Assembly: GCA_937911795.1 (NCBI GenBank)
Contig: CALDPJ010000298.1
Location: 1-14,190, forward strand
DNA: 14,190 nucleotides
Direction: 5' to 3'
Source: an uncultured Flavobacteriales bacterium
Lineage (GTDB): Bacteria; Bacteroidota; Bacteroidia; Flavobacteriales_D; SKUL01
The notes below the pieces were generated by a model that saw only the letters and a program-made list of their open reading frames with translations, did not search any database and was not told where the DNA came from. Numbering within the stretch: the first letter of the stretch is position 1; the number at the start of each line of letters is the position of its first letter. This document shows positions 1 through 6,108 of the stretch, one piece after another. Both the position numbers and the translations under genes were made by a program.

Positions 1-901
1 CGTCGTAGTAGGTGTCGGGCACCTCGAGAAACTCGACGCCGTTCTCACGCAGCCGCTCGACAGTTGCCAGGATGTCCCTTGTCTGCAGGGCAATGTGCTG
101 CACGCCGGGACTTTCATAAAAATCGAGATACTCTTCGATCTGAGATTTTTTCTTGCCTTCGGCCGGCTCGTTAATTGGAAACTTGATACGCCCGTTGCCG
201 TTCGACATTACTTTGCTCATCAGAGCAGAATATTCGGTGTGAATTTGTTTGTCGTCGAACGAGAGAAAGTTGACGAATCCCATTACATCTTCGTACCACT
301 TTACCCATTGGTTCATTTCTCCCCAACCTACATTTCCTACCATGTGGTCGATAAACTTTAAGCCTACAGGGCTTGGGCTGTAGTCGGATTTCAATTCCTT
401 ATAACCCGGAAGAAAAATGCCGTTGTAGTTTTTGCGCTCAACAAATAAATGAACGGTTTCTCCGTAGGTATAAATGCCCGACCGTACGACTTCGCCATCA
501 CCGTCTTTTTCAGTGGTGGGTTCCATAAACGGTTTAGCTCCGCGCTTCACCGTTTCTTCAAATGCTGCTGTTGCATCTTCCACCCACAGCGCAACAACCT
601 TAACACCGTCTCCGTGTTTTTTTACGTGTTCTCCGATTGGTGAATCGCTGGTTAGTGCGGTGGTAAAAACAAGCCTGATTTTATCTTGTTTCAGCACATA
701 AGAAGCGCGATCGCGCATTCCGGTTTCCAATCCGGCATAGGCAAGCGATTGAAATCCAAAAGCTGTTTTATAAAAGTGAGCAGCCTGTTTTGCATTGCCC
801 ACATAAAACTCTACATAATCGGTACCGAGGAGTGGGAGAAAATCCTGTGCTCCTTCAAAGATTTTTTCGGTTCCGTATTCAACGTTTTTCAAATTTTCCA
901 T
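1..901 (-). CDS. hpd: 4-hydroxyphenylpyruvate dioxygenase, partial (C-terminal end beyond window)
   Basis: Reading the minus strand from the ATG at 901-899 gives 300 uninterrupted codons up to the window edge, starting MENLKNVEYGTEKIF. The enzyme converts 4-hydroxyphenylpyruvate to homogentisate with Fe(II) and O2 in cytosolic tyrosine catabolism. The fold is two vicinal-oxygen-chelate repeats: an N-terminal one at about 25-155 and a catalytic one from about 180. Two of the three iron ligands are visible, His186 in LKFIDHMVGNV and His269 in GVQHIALQT. The third, a Glu near the C-terminus of the family (usual length 350-380), lies outside the window. The visible end, EVPDTYYD, is typical of the family, so the gene is intact as far as seen. 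No Shine-Dalgarno sequence precedes the start; a GATG-rich repeat array begins nine bases upstream of it. The next enzyme, HmgA, is encoded upstream on the same strand. Identification is firm. Confidence 0.96.
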   Translation of the reverse strand, partial: MENLKNVEYGTEKIFEGAQDFLPLLGTDYVEFYVGNAKQAAHFYKTAFGFQSLAYAGLETGMRDRASYVLKQDKIRLVFTTALTSDSPIGEHVKKHGDGVKVVALWVEDATAAFEETVKRGAKPFMEPTTEKDGDGEVVRSGIYTYGETVHLFVERKNYNGIFLPGYKELKSDYSPSPVGLKFIDHMVGNVGWGEMNQWVKWYEDVMGFVNFLSFDDKQIHTEYSALMSKVMSNGNGRIKFPINEPAEGKKKSQIEEYLDFYESPGVQHIALQTRDILATVERLRENGVEFLEVPDTYYD

Positions 902-909
902 GACTTTAT

Positions 910-988
910 GATGATGAGATGATTTGATGATGAGGTGATTTGATGATGAGGTGATTTGATGATGTGGCGATGTGGCGATGTGAGATTT
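910..988. repeat. GATG-rich tandem repeat array in the hpd leader
   Basis: On the plus strand the 16-nt unit GATGATGAGGTGATTT occurs exactly at 926-941 and 942-957, with one mismatch at 910-925 and a decayed fourth copy from 958. The last part breaks into 8-nt steps: GATGTGGC at 961-968 and 969-976, then GATGTGAG at 977-984. It lies between the hpd start codon (899-901) and a candidate -7 box (1010-1017), so it would form most of the hpd 5' untranslated region. There are no spacers, so it is not CRISPR. Similar short GATG-rich repeats reappear in degenerate, inverted form on the other side of the neighbouring four-helix-bundle gene. Confidence 0.85.
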
Positions 989-1009
989 AATGATTGATGA
1001 AAATATTAA

Positions 1010-1017
1010 CAAAGGTA
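1010..1017 (-). promoter_or_regulatory. Candidate -7 promoter box for hpd
   Basis: The minus strand reads TACCTTTG here, an exact match to the Bacteroidota -7 consensus TAnnTTTG. It lies about 110 nt upstream of the hpd start and downstream of the end of the four-helix-bundle gene. No clear -33 TTTG is seen at the usual spacing. The extended string CTTACCTTTG is shared with the hmgA promoter region. Confidence 0.5.
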
Positions 1018-1054
1018 AGTATCCGGGAGGAATGAGGCAGGCACCAGTTTTGAC

Positions 1055-1435
1055 TTAGCGTTTCTTCAGCTTTCTGTTTTGGACCGAAGTGGAAATGATT
1101 TTATTGAGTACTTTCCAGATAGGCACAATATCTTCAAGTAATGTTGAAGGCGTCGGATAGCTGGGCGATTCCTTACATAATAGAAGCCAATATTCAGTTT
1201 CGTGTAGTTCTTTGAGAGAAATTTTAAGTTTATGTATAAAGTCGGCGATACTTTCAGCATTTTGCGCTTCACGTACGTTGGCCCCGACGCTCGTCCCGCT
1301 TCTGATCAATTGACGTGAAATAGCGTATTTATGTTCACGGTCTAATTCTTCACAGAATGCCACAATATCCAGTGCAAAATTGAATGTCAGTTTTACGATC
1401 AGGTTGTCTTTATATGCCGGATTATTGGTGTGCAT
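1055..1435 (-). CDS. Four-helix-bundle protein (S23 / 23S rRNA intervening-sequence-protein family)
   Basis: This 126-residue, mostly helical protein carries the family hallmark at about 42-86: QLIRSGTSVGANVREAQNA, then DFIHKLKISLKELHETEYWL. Members are small, positively charged four-helix bundles that form a pentameric barrel. They were first found inside intervening sequences of bacterial 23S rRNA, but free-standing copies are very common in Bacteroidota; the Avd protein of diversity-generating retroelements is related. The molecular function of free-standing copies is unknown, and nucleic-acid binding is plausible from the basic C-terminus (QNRKLKKR). The start is 42 nt from the hmgA stop, with no obvious promoter of its own, so it probably depends on read-through from hmgA. 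It interrupts the hmgA-hpd pair and is flanked by inverted and tandem repeats, suggesting it came as a cassette. Family assignment is confident; role is unknown. Confidence 0.9.
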   Translation of the reverse strand: MHTNNPAYKDNLIVKLTFNFALDIVAFCEELDREHKYAISRQLIRSGTSVGANVREAQNAESIADFIHKLKISLKELHETEYWLLLCKESPSYPTPSTLLEDIVPIWKVLNKIISTSVQNRKLKKR

Positions 1436-1477
1436 CCATTATTTCATTATCCATCAATGCATCATTAAATTATTTCA

Positions 1478-2641
1478 TCAACCTTTCTCCATCCAACTTT
1501 TCCAATAATCGTCGTTTTCCAGAGCTATAGCTTGTTTGGTGATTTGCAGCGGTTTAAACGTGTCGATCATCACAGCTAACTCTTCGGTTTCTTTTTTCCC
1601 GATGCTTCTTTCATACGCGCCAGGGTGCGGCCCGTGTGGAATTCCTGCAGGATGAAGCGTAATCTGCCCTTTATCGATATTGTTGCGACTCATAAAATCA
1701 CCATCTACATAATACAGCACTTCATCCGAATCAATATTGCTGTGGTTGTAGGGAGCGGGAATTGCTTCAGGATGGTAATCATACATCCGTGGGACGAACG
1801 AGCAAATCACAAACGCATCGGTTTCAAAAGTCTGGTGCACGGGTGGCGGTTGATGCACTCGTCCGGTGATGGGTTCAAAATCGTGAATCGAAAAGGCGTA
1901 CGGAAAATTATAACCATCCCAACCAACCACGTCAAAAGGATGACTGGCGTAAATATACTGGTGCAGCATATTTTCCTTTTTCACCTTCACCAGAAAATCA
2001 CCCATTTCATCGTGGACTTCCAGTTTTGATGGAGGACGAAAATCCCGCTCGCAATAAGGAGAATGTTCGAGCAATTGTCCGAACCAGTTTCTGTAGCGTT
2101 TTGGAGTATATATCGGTCGGTGCGATTCAATGGCCAATAAACGATTGTCTTCAGAATCAAATTCAATCTGGTAAATCATACCGCGAGGAATCACCAGATA
2201 ATCACCATAAGAAAAGGTTATTTTACCCAAAAGCGTTCGCAACGTTCCGGTGCCTTTGTGAATGAACAAAACTTCATCACAATCGGCGTTTTTATAAAAG
2301 TATTCTGTCAGCGATTTTTTCGGTGCTGCAAGTTGAATGCTGATGTCGCTGTTGACCAACACAGGAATACGGCTTTCGAGAAAATCATCTTTTGGCGGCA
2401 GGTCAAATCCTTTCAGATTTCGGGATTTCATGTTTCGGTCTACAGCAATTTCGGGTGTTACATCTACCGATTCCAGCACCTCTTTTATCATGGTTGGCCG
2501 GTGCAAATGATACAGCAGCGTTGACATTCCGTCAAAACCTATGGTGCCAAAAAGTTGTTCATAGTGTAATTCGCCATTATCCTTACGGAAAATTGTGTGG
2601 CGTTTATGTGGAATCTTTCCGAGTCGGTGGTAAAAAGGCAT
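1478..2641 (-). CDS. hmgA: Homogentisate 1,2-dioxygenase
   Basis: The 387-residue cytosolic enzyme opens the aromatic ring of homogentisate with Fe(II) and O2 to give maleylacetoacetate, the step after Hpd. The cupin-type core is recognisable throughout: LFIHKGTGTLRTLLG (125-139), the VVGWDGYNFPYAFSIHDFEPITGRVHQPPPVHQ segment around 238-270, then the metal-binding region. Likely iron ligands are His300 (NHSNIDSDE), Glu307 in the E-x6-G cupin motif, and His336 in HPAGIPHGPHPG. At 387 residues it is shorter than the roughly 430-residue proteobacterial enzymes, as I recall for Bacteroidota members. The ATG at 2641-2639 starts the family-typical MPFYHRLGKIPHKRHT, so the start is good. Transcription probably begins at the -7 box at 2732-2739. 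The pathway partner hpd lies downstream on the same strand, beyond the inserted small gene. Confidence 0.96.
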   Translation of the reverse strand: MPFYHRLGKIPHKRHTIFRKDNGELHYEQLFGTIGFDGMSTLLYHLHRPTMIKEVLESVDVTPEIAVDRNMKSRNLKGFDLPPKDDFLESRIPVLVNSDISIQLAAPKKSLTEYFYKNADCDEVLFIHKGTGTLRTLLGKITFSYGDYLVIPRGMIYQIEFDSEDNRLLAIESHRPIYTPKRYRNWFGQLLEHSPYCERDFRPPSKLEVHDEMGDFLVKVKKENMLHQYIYASHPFDVVGWDGYNFPYAFSIHDFEPITGRVHQPPPVHQTFETDAFVICSFVPRMYDYHPEAIPAPYNHSNIDSDEVLYYVDGDFMSRNNIDKGQITLHPAGIPHGPHPGAYERSIGKKETEELAVMIDTFKPLQITKQAIALENDDYWKSWMEKG

Positions 2642-2697
2642 GGTATCTTTTTTAATGAAAACTGATGCAAAATCAGGCTTTTTATTCGATTAAAAAA

Positions 2698-2709
2698 TGA
2701 CAATTGTCA
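2698..2709. promoter_or_regulatory. Perfect 12-bp palindrome, candidate operator in the hmgA leader
   Basis: TGACAATTGTCA is a perfect dyad. It lies in the divergent hmgA/threonine dehydrogenase region, about 15-25 nt downstream of the transcription start expected from the hmgA -7 box. That position suits a repressor for the homogentisate branch. No regulator gene is in the window and no second copy is seen upstream of hpd, so the role is inferred from symmetry and position only. Confidence 0.4.
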
Positions 2710-2731
2710 GCCCTCGAATTTGCATGTACAC

Positions 2732-2739
2732 CAAAGGTA
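2732..2739 (-). promoter_or_regulatory. Candidate -7 promoter box for hmgA
   Basis: The minus strand reads TACCTTTG, an exact match to the Bacteroidota -7 consensus TAnnTTTG, about 91 nt upstream of the hmgA start. The ten-base string CTTACCTTTG is identical to the one preceding hpd. A good -33 element is not visible at the expected distance. Confidence 0.55.
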
Positions 2740-2768
2740 AGAAGCCGTTATTAAATGGTGATGTGGAG

Positions 2769-2797
2769 TTTGCCAAAACAAAGATTTAATAGCTTTG
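2769..2797 (+). promoter_or_regulatory. Candidate Bacteroidota-type promoter for threonine dehydrogenase
   Basis: TTTG at 2769-2772 (-33-like) and TAGCTTTG at 2790-2797 (exact TAnnTTTG -7 match) are separated by 17 nt, close to the usual spacing. Transcription would start near 2803, about 50 nt upstream of the ATG at 2854. This placement argues against the earlier in-frame ATG at 2755, which lies upstream of the promoter. Confidence 0.6.
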
Positions 2798-2853
2798 CGC
2801 GAACAAATAAAACCTTCCTGCGGAAGAAAAATTCAGGACAAAAAGGGGAAACT

Positions 2854-3810
2854 ATGAGTAAAAAAAATATTCTTGTTTTGGGAGCCGGCGGGCAAATCGG
2901 AACCGATCTGGTAACAGCTTTGCGCGCACAGCATGGTAATGACTGTGTGATTGCTACAGACATTAAAGATGAAAGTCCTGATAAAATTTCTGATGGCCCC
3001 TATGTTAAGCTCGACGCGATGGACAAAGTTGCGGTGGAAAAGGTGCTGGTCGAACATAATATACAGGTAGTTTATCATCTTGTTGCAATGTTGTCGGCAA
3101 CTGCAGAACAACACCCAATGAAAGGATGGAATCTGAATATGCAGAGCCTTTTTATCTGTCTGGAGCTGGCTCGCGAAGGGAAATTCGATCAGTTGTTCTG
3201 GCCGAGTTCCATTGCGGTTTTTGGCCCTAAAAGTCCGCGGTACAATACTCCGCAACATACAGTTCTGGAGCCGAGCACGGTGTATGGAATCAGCAAGGTT
3301 TCAGGAGAAAGCTGGTGTGAGTACTATCACAAAAAATACAACGTAGATGTCCGGTCTGTTCGATATCCCGGATTAATCAGCCACAATGCGGCACCTGGTG
3401 GTGGAACAACAGATTATGCTGTACATGTTTTTCATGAAGCCCTCAAAGCCGGTCGTTACACTTGTTTTATTCAACAGGACCTGAGCCTTCCGATGATGTA
3501 TATGCCGGATGCCATACGCGCTACTCTCGCCATCATGGAGGCTCCTGCCTCAAAAGTGAAATTGCGGACTGCCTATAATATTTCAGGGATGAGTTTTTCT
3601 CCTGCCGAAATTGGCGAAGCCATAAAAAAACACATTCCTGAATTCGAAATGGATTGTGTCCCGGACTACCGAAACGAGATTGCCGCAAACTGGCCCGCAT
3701 CAGTGGATGATACTGCGGCACGGGAAGATTGGGGTTGGCAACCCCGGTATGATTTGGATAAGATGACCGAGGATATGCTGCATCATTTAAGGCTTTCGAA
3801 AACCCGGTAA
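2854..3810 (+). CDS. tdh: L-threonine 3-dehydrogenase, short-chain dehydrogenase (SDR) type
   Basis: The enzyme oxidises L-threonine to 2-amino-3-ketobutyrate with NAD+, which KBL ligase normally turns into glycine and acetyl-CoA. The 318-residue protein is an extended SDR like the Flavobacterium frigidimaris and animal mitochondrial enzymes, not the zinc-dependent E. coli Tdh. Visible features are the Rossmann motif GAGGQIG (10-16), the catalytic Ser in WPSSIAVFG (Ser118/119), YGISK with Tyr144 and Lys148, and RYPGLIS followed by PGGGTTDYAV (170-190), which is characteristic of threonine dehydrogenases in this group. I chose the ATG at 2854: it follows AAAGGGGAAAC, starts exactly at the Rossmann strand, and lies downstream of the promoter at 2769-2797. 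An in-frame ATG at 2755 would add 33 unrelated residues. No kbl gene is in the window. The MORN-repeat gene follows after 40 nt and may be co-transcribed. Confidence 0.92.
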   Translation: MSKKNILVLGAGGQIGTDLVTALRAQHGNDCVIATDIKDESPDKISDGPYVKLDAMDKVAVEKVLVEHNIQVVYHLVAMLSATAEQHPMKGWNLNMQSLFICLELAREGKFDQLFWPSSIAVFGPKSPRYNTPQHTVLEPSTVYGISKVSGESWCEYYHKKYNVDVRSVRYPGLISHNAAPGGGTTDYAVHVFHEALKAGRYTCFIQQDLSLPMMYMPDAIRATLAIMEAPASKVKLRTAYNISGMSFSPAEIGEAIKKHIPEFEMDCVPDYRNEIAANWPASVDDTAAREDWGWQPRYDLDKMTEDMLHHLRLSKTR

Positions 3811-3850
3811 CATCTGGCCGCATTTTCCGTAAACTTCCGAAAAAAGTACA

Positions 3851-4744
3851 ATGATTCGATTTGTGTTGGTTCTTCTTACTGCAATCTTTCTCGGATTTAA
3901 CTCTTTACCTGCCCAGGCATCTGGTTCCCTCGCAGAATCCATCAATCAGTACGATGAAAACGGGCTGAAAGTGGGCTACTGGATCATCAAAGGGCATATG
4001 GTAAATGCTACCAATTATAAACCCGACCAGAAGATTGAAGAAGGCAATTATGTAGCCAATAAACGCCAGGGGCTCTGGAAAAAATACCATACCAACGGAA
4101 ATCTGAAGAGCGAAATAAATTACGAAAACAATCGTCCTTTTGGGTTTTACAAACTCTATTACAGCTCCGGTGAAGTGCAGGAAGAAGGTAATTGGATGCG
4201 GGAAAGAAACACGGGTCAGTTCAAGCGCTATCATCCGAATGGTGCCGTTGCACAGGAATTTTCTTTTACCGACGCAGGATTACGAACCGGAAACCAGCGC
4301 TATTATTATGACAATGGCAATCTCGAAATGGAGGTAGAAATTGTAGATGGCGTTGAAGAAGGAGTGATGAAACGATATTACCCCAACGGCGATTTGATGG
4401 AAGTAAAAGAATTGCGCAAAGGCATTGTCGAGAAATCGAGCATTAAGAAATATCCGGTGAAAAATAAGGTGCTGCCAGAAGACATCAGTGCTGCACAAAC
4501 GGAGAAAAAGTATTCTGTTAGAAACACAGAGGACAGACCCAATCTGGAAGTGTTCAGGCACAACGGACGAAATGTGCTGTACAACAAAAACCGTCAGGTG
4601 TCACAAATAGGTGAATTTCGTGATGGAAGACTTTGGAACGGCAAATGGAAGAAATATGATCAGAATGGAATTATTGAGAAAATAGAAATTTATAAAGAGG
4701 GCATCTACATCGGAAATGCGCCCATCACCGATGATGACCTCTAA
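3851..4744 (+). CDS. Exported MORN_2-repeat protein (YwqK-like)
   Basis: This 297-residue protein has a signal peptide (hydrophobic 3-19, predicted cleavage after AQA at 21-23). The mature part consists of MORN_2-type repeats with the pattern G-x-W/F-x-x-Y-x-x-[ND]-G-x-[LV]. Repeats run at about 74-94, 98-118, 122-142, 147-167 and 170-190. After a less repetitive linker (195-258) there is one more at 262-284 (WNGKWKKYDQNGIIEKIEIY). Databases often call such proteins 'YwqK family antitoxin', but no toxin partner is next to it here, so that role is not supported. Related repeats are thought to form beta-hairpin surfaces for protein or membrane contact. It starts 40 nt after tdh on the same strand without an intervening terminator, and ends just before the strong hairpin terminator at 4769. 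The cellular role is unknown. Confidence 0.85.
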   Translation: MIRFVLVLLTAIFLGFNSLPAQASGSLAESINQYDENGLKVGYWIIKGHMVNATNYKPDQKIEEGNYVANKRQGLWKKYHTNGNLKSEINYENNRPFGFYKLYYSSGEVQEEGNWMRERNTGQFKRYHPNGAVAQEFSFTDAGLRTGNQRYYYDNGNLEMEVEIVDGVEEGVMKRYYPNGDLMEVKELRKGIVEKSSIKKYPVKNKVLPEDISAAQTEKKYSVRNTEDRPNLEVFRHNGRNVLYNKNRQVSQIGEFRDGRLWNGKWKKYDQNGIIEKIEIYKEGIYIGNAPITDDDL

Positions 4745-4768
4745 GAATAAACCTTAATCACTATTTTT

Positions 4769-4800
4769 CGGCCGCATTGGAGAATGCGGCCGTTTTTTTT
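4769..4800 (+). terminator. Rho-independent terminator after the tdh/MORN unit
   Basis: A perfect 10-bp stem, CGGCCGCATT (4769-4778) with AATGCGGCCG (4783-4792), encloses a GGAG tetraloop and is followed by eight T residues (4793-4800). It lies 24 nt after the MORN gene stop codon. The other strand lacks a long T tract, so it acts mainly on plus-strand transcripts. Confidence 0.93.
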
Positions 4801-4836
4801 CAAGGTAAGGCTTTGGGGTTAGAAAGGTCACCTTGG

Positions 4837-5958
4837 CTATCGATTCTGCAACCAGCGAGCAAAAATCACATCATGTACCAGAAAGGAATTTCCATCTTTG
4901 ATGACCAGTTCTTTGGTTTGTAACTGCTGCATTGCGCTGCTTACAGAACTGGCCGCTCCGAGTCGATATCGGGTTAATATTTCTTTGGAAAAAGGATTGA
5001 TCATCGGTTCTTCTTTAGCAACTGCGCGCAACACATTCCACTGGGTTTCAGTAAGCAAATTGAAATAGTTGGAAAATACGGTGTTTTCCTGCTCCAGAAT
5101 TTCCTGATAAATGGTGTGCAAATATTGTTTTTTCACATCATCATATTGTCCGAATAGCCGATTGCAAATTAGCTGAATACAGTAGGTTTGACCGCGGCTC
5201 CATTCATAAATAGCTTCAATGGTGTCGGAGTCTATCTTTTTATTGTGCGCGCTAAAATGTTTCCTGATGAACTGCCTGTAGTCTTTCAGATTGATGGGGT
5301 GAAGTTCCAGCAATTGTGCGCTGCGGTAAAATGGTCGGTTCTTTTCGCTGAACATCGATGACATCATTTGCCGGTGACTACCGCTGTAAATGAACCTGAT
5401 TTGTGGGAATTCCTGTGCCCATAACCGGAAAACGGCCTCCCCGTTTTCAGCTCCAAAAGTAGCTACCTGCTGAAATTCATCCAGCGCTATAATCACCTGT
5501 TTCTTCTGCTCTGATAAGAATTCTCCAAGCGCATGAAGCGATTGTTCCGGAACTGGTTCATGCCGGAGTCCCAGCGATAAGCTCGGCAGGCCGGTTACCG
5601 GATCGAAGCCAACGTCGAAACCAATTTTTCCCAACAGATTTCGCATGGCAGCTCCGAAGCCCGATTCCGTTTTGCCATAGCGGTCTATGACCGATTGTGC
5701 TATTTGTTTAATGGATTCTCGAATATCCCGGGTGGCCAGCAGATCAACATATATACAATCAGCTTTTTTACTTTTTTCCTGCTCCGCCAAAAAACATTTT
5801 ATTAATGCAGATTTCCCCAATCTTCTCCAGGAATATAAAACACTGTTGCGCTCGTTCTTTACATTATCTGACAACCATTTCAATTCATCCTTTCTGTTGC
5901 AGAAATATGACTTGCCGCGATAGCCTATTAATAAAAAGGGGTTGTTTACAATTCGCAT
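4837..5958 (-). CDS. Archaeal-type AAA ATPase (PF01637-like) with C-terminal winged helix
   Basis: The 373-residue protein opens with the family-typical PF-x9-F-x-x-R-x-x-E-L lead-in (7-27), then a P-loop at 43-50, SWRRLGKS, where the arginine pair replaces the usual glycine as in the MNS/SWACOS STAND-like ATPases. Walker B is VIIALDEFQ (155-163) and a sensor-like strand IRFIYSGS follows (187-194). The region at 214-300 resembles the helical lid, and 300-373 looks like a winged-helix domain (TQWNVLRAVAKEEP...SSVSSAMQQLQTKELV). Key ATP-binding residues Lys49 and Asp160/Glu161 are present, so it should be active. No fused nuclease-like DUF234/DUF4143 domain is seen, and no functional partner adjoins it. 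These genes occur in patchy, often multi-copy fashion in Bacteroidota; function is unsettled (regulatory or defence-like roles have been suggested). Three 14-nt repeats lie just upstream of its start. Confidence 0.85.
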   Translation of the reverse strand: MRIVNNPFLLIGYRGKSYFCNRKDELKWLSDNVKNERNSVLYSWRRLGKSALIKCFLAEQEKSKKADCIYVDLLATRDIRESIKQIAQSVIDRYGKTESGFGAAMRNLLGKIGFDVGFDPVTGLPSLSLGLRHEPVPEQSLHALGEFLSEQKKQVIIALDEFQQVATFGAENGEAVFRLWAQEFPQIRFIYSGSHRQMMSSMFSEKNRPFYRSAQLLELHPINLKDYRQFIRKHFSAHNKKIDSDTIEAIYEWSRGQTYCIQLICNRLFGQYDDVKKQYLHTIYQEILEQENTVFSNYFNLLTETQWNVLRAVAKEEPMINPFSKEILTRYRLGAASSVSSAMQQLQTKELVIKDGNSFLVHDVIFARWLQNR

Positions 5959-5970
5959 CTTTTTTCTTTA

Positions 5971-6015
5971 TTACGAACATCTCGTTACGAGCATCTCGTT
6001 ACGTAAATGTCGTAA
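5971..6015. repeat. Three 14-nt tandem repeats with internal dyad symmetry upstream of the ATPase gene
   Basis: TTACGAACATCTCG (5971-5984), TTACGAGCATCTCG (5985-5998) and TTACGTAAATGTCG (5999-6012) follow one another, then TAA. Each unit plus the next three bases has the form TTACG-n7-CGT(A/T)A, so the array is a set of overlapping dyads; the third (5999-6015) has perfect 5-bp arms. It starts 13 nt before the ATPase start codon and lies in the intergenic region shared with cysS. This is a plausible multi-site operator or promoter element for the ATPase gene. Confidence 0.75.
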
Positions 6016-6049
6016 TTATTATTGCCGTTTCCAAATTATCACAGATGGA

Positions 6050-6065
6050 GTCATCCAACGATGAC
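6050..6065 (+). other. Small perfect hairpin in the ATPase-cysS intergenic region
   Basis: GTCATC (6050-6055) pairs with GATGAC (6060-6065) around a CAAC loop. It lies about 45-60 nt upstream of the cysS start. It is not followed by a T tract, so it is not a terminator. A role in the cysS leader is possible but unproven. Confidence 0.4.
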
Positions 6066-6088
6066 ACGCCTCCGTCAATAATTGTTAT

Positions 6089-6105
6089 TTTTCAGGCCCT
6101 GAAAA
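6089..6105 (+). promoter_or_regulatory. Inverted repeat immediately before the cysS start
   Basis: TTTTCAG (6089-6095) is exactly complementary to CTGAAAA (6099-6105), with a GCC loop. The hairpin ends three bases before the ATG at 6109 and twelve before the ATG at 6118. It would cover the ribosome landing site of the first start, so it may favour the second start or tune cysS translation. Confidence 0.45.
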
Positions 6106-6108
6106 CCA

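Larger units (their letters stand above)
985..1470. repeat. Short inverted repeats flanking the four-helix-bundle gene (candidate cassette boundary)
   Basis: ATTTAATGAT at 985-994 is repeated exactly in inverted orientation at 1461-1470 (plus strand ATCATTAAAT). Beyond it, both copies continue inward to TGATG, with four extra bases in the right copy. A separate 10-nt direct repeat, ATTATTTCAT, lies at 1438-1447 and 1469-1478 on the right side, its last copy touching the hmgA stop codon. The gene at 1055-1435 sits entirely between the two arms. This is seen directly; that it marks a mobile or once-mobile unit is inference, since no transposase or clean target duplication is visible. Confidence 0.5.

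Noticed and set aside
910..988. CRISPR array
   Set aside because: The repeats are contiguous with no spacers, low in complexity and without cas genes nearby.
1055..1435. Diversity-generating retroelement accessory gene (avd)
   Set aside because: Avd belongs to the same fold family, but no reverse transcriptase, template repeat or variable repeat is in the window.
2755..2853. In-frame extension of the threonine dehydrogenase by 33 residues from the ATG at 2755
   Set aside because: The extension has no family similarity and contains the best promoter match (TAGCTTTG at 2790-2797); the Rossmann strand begins right after the ATG at 2854.
4801..4835. CAAGGT ... ACCTTG inverted repeat after the ATPase gene as a minus-strand terminator
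   Set aside because: Only 6 bp of pairing with a loop of more than 20 bases and no T tract on the minus strand.
6013..6108. T-box or riboswitch leader for cysS
   Set aside because: The leader is under 100 nt, lacks a T-box consensus or terminator/antiterminator pair, and T-boxes are not expected in Bacteroidota.
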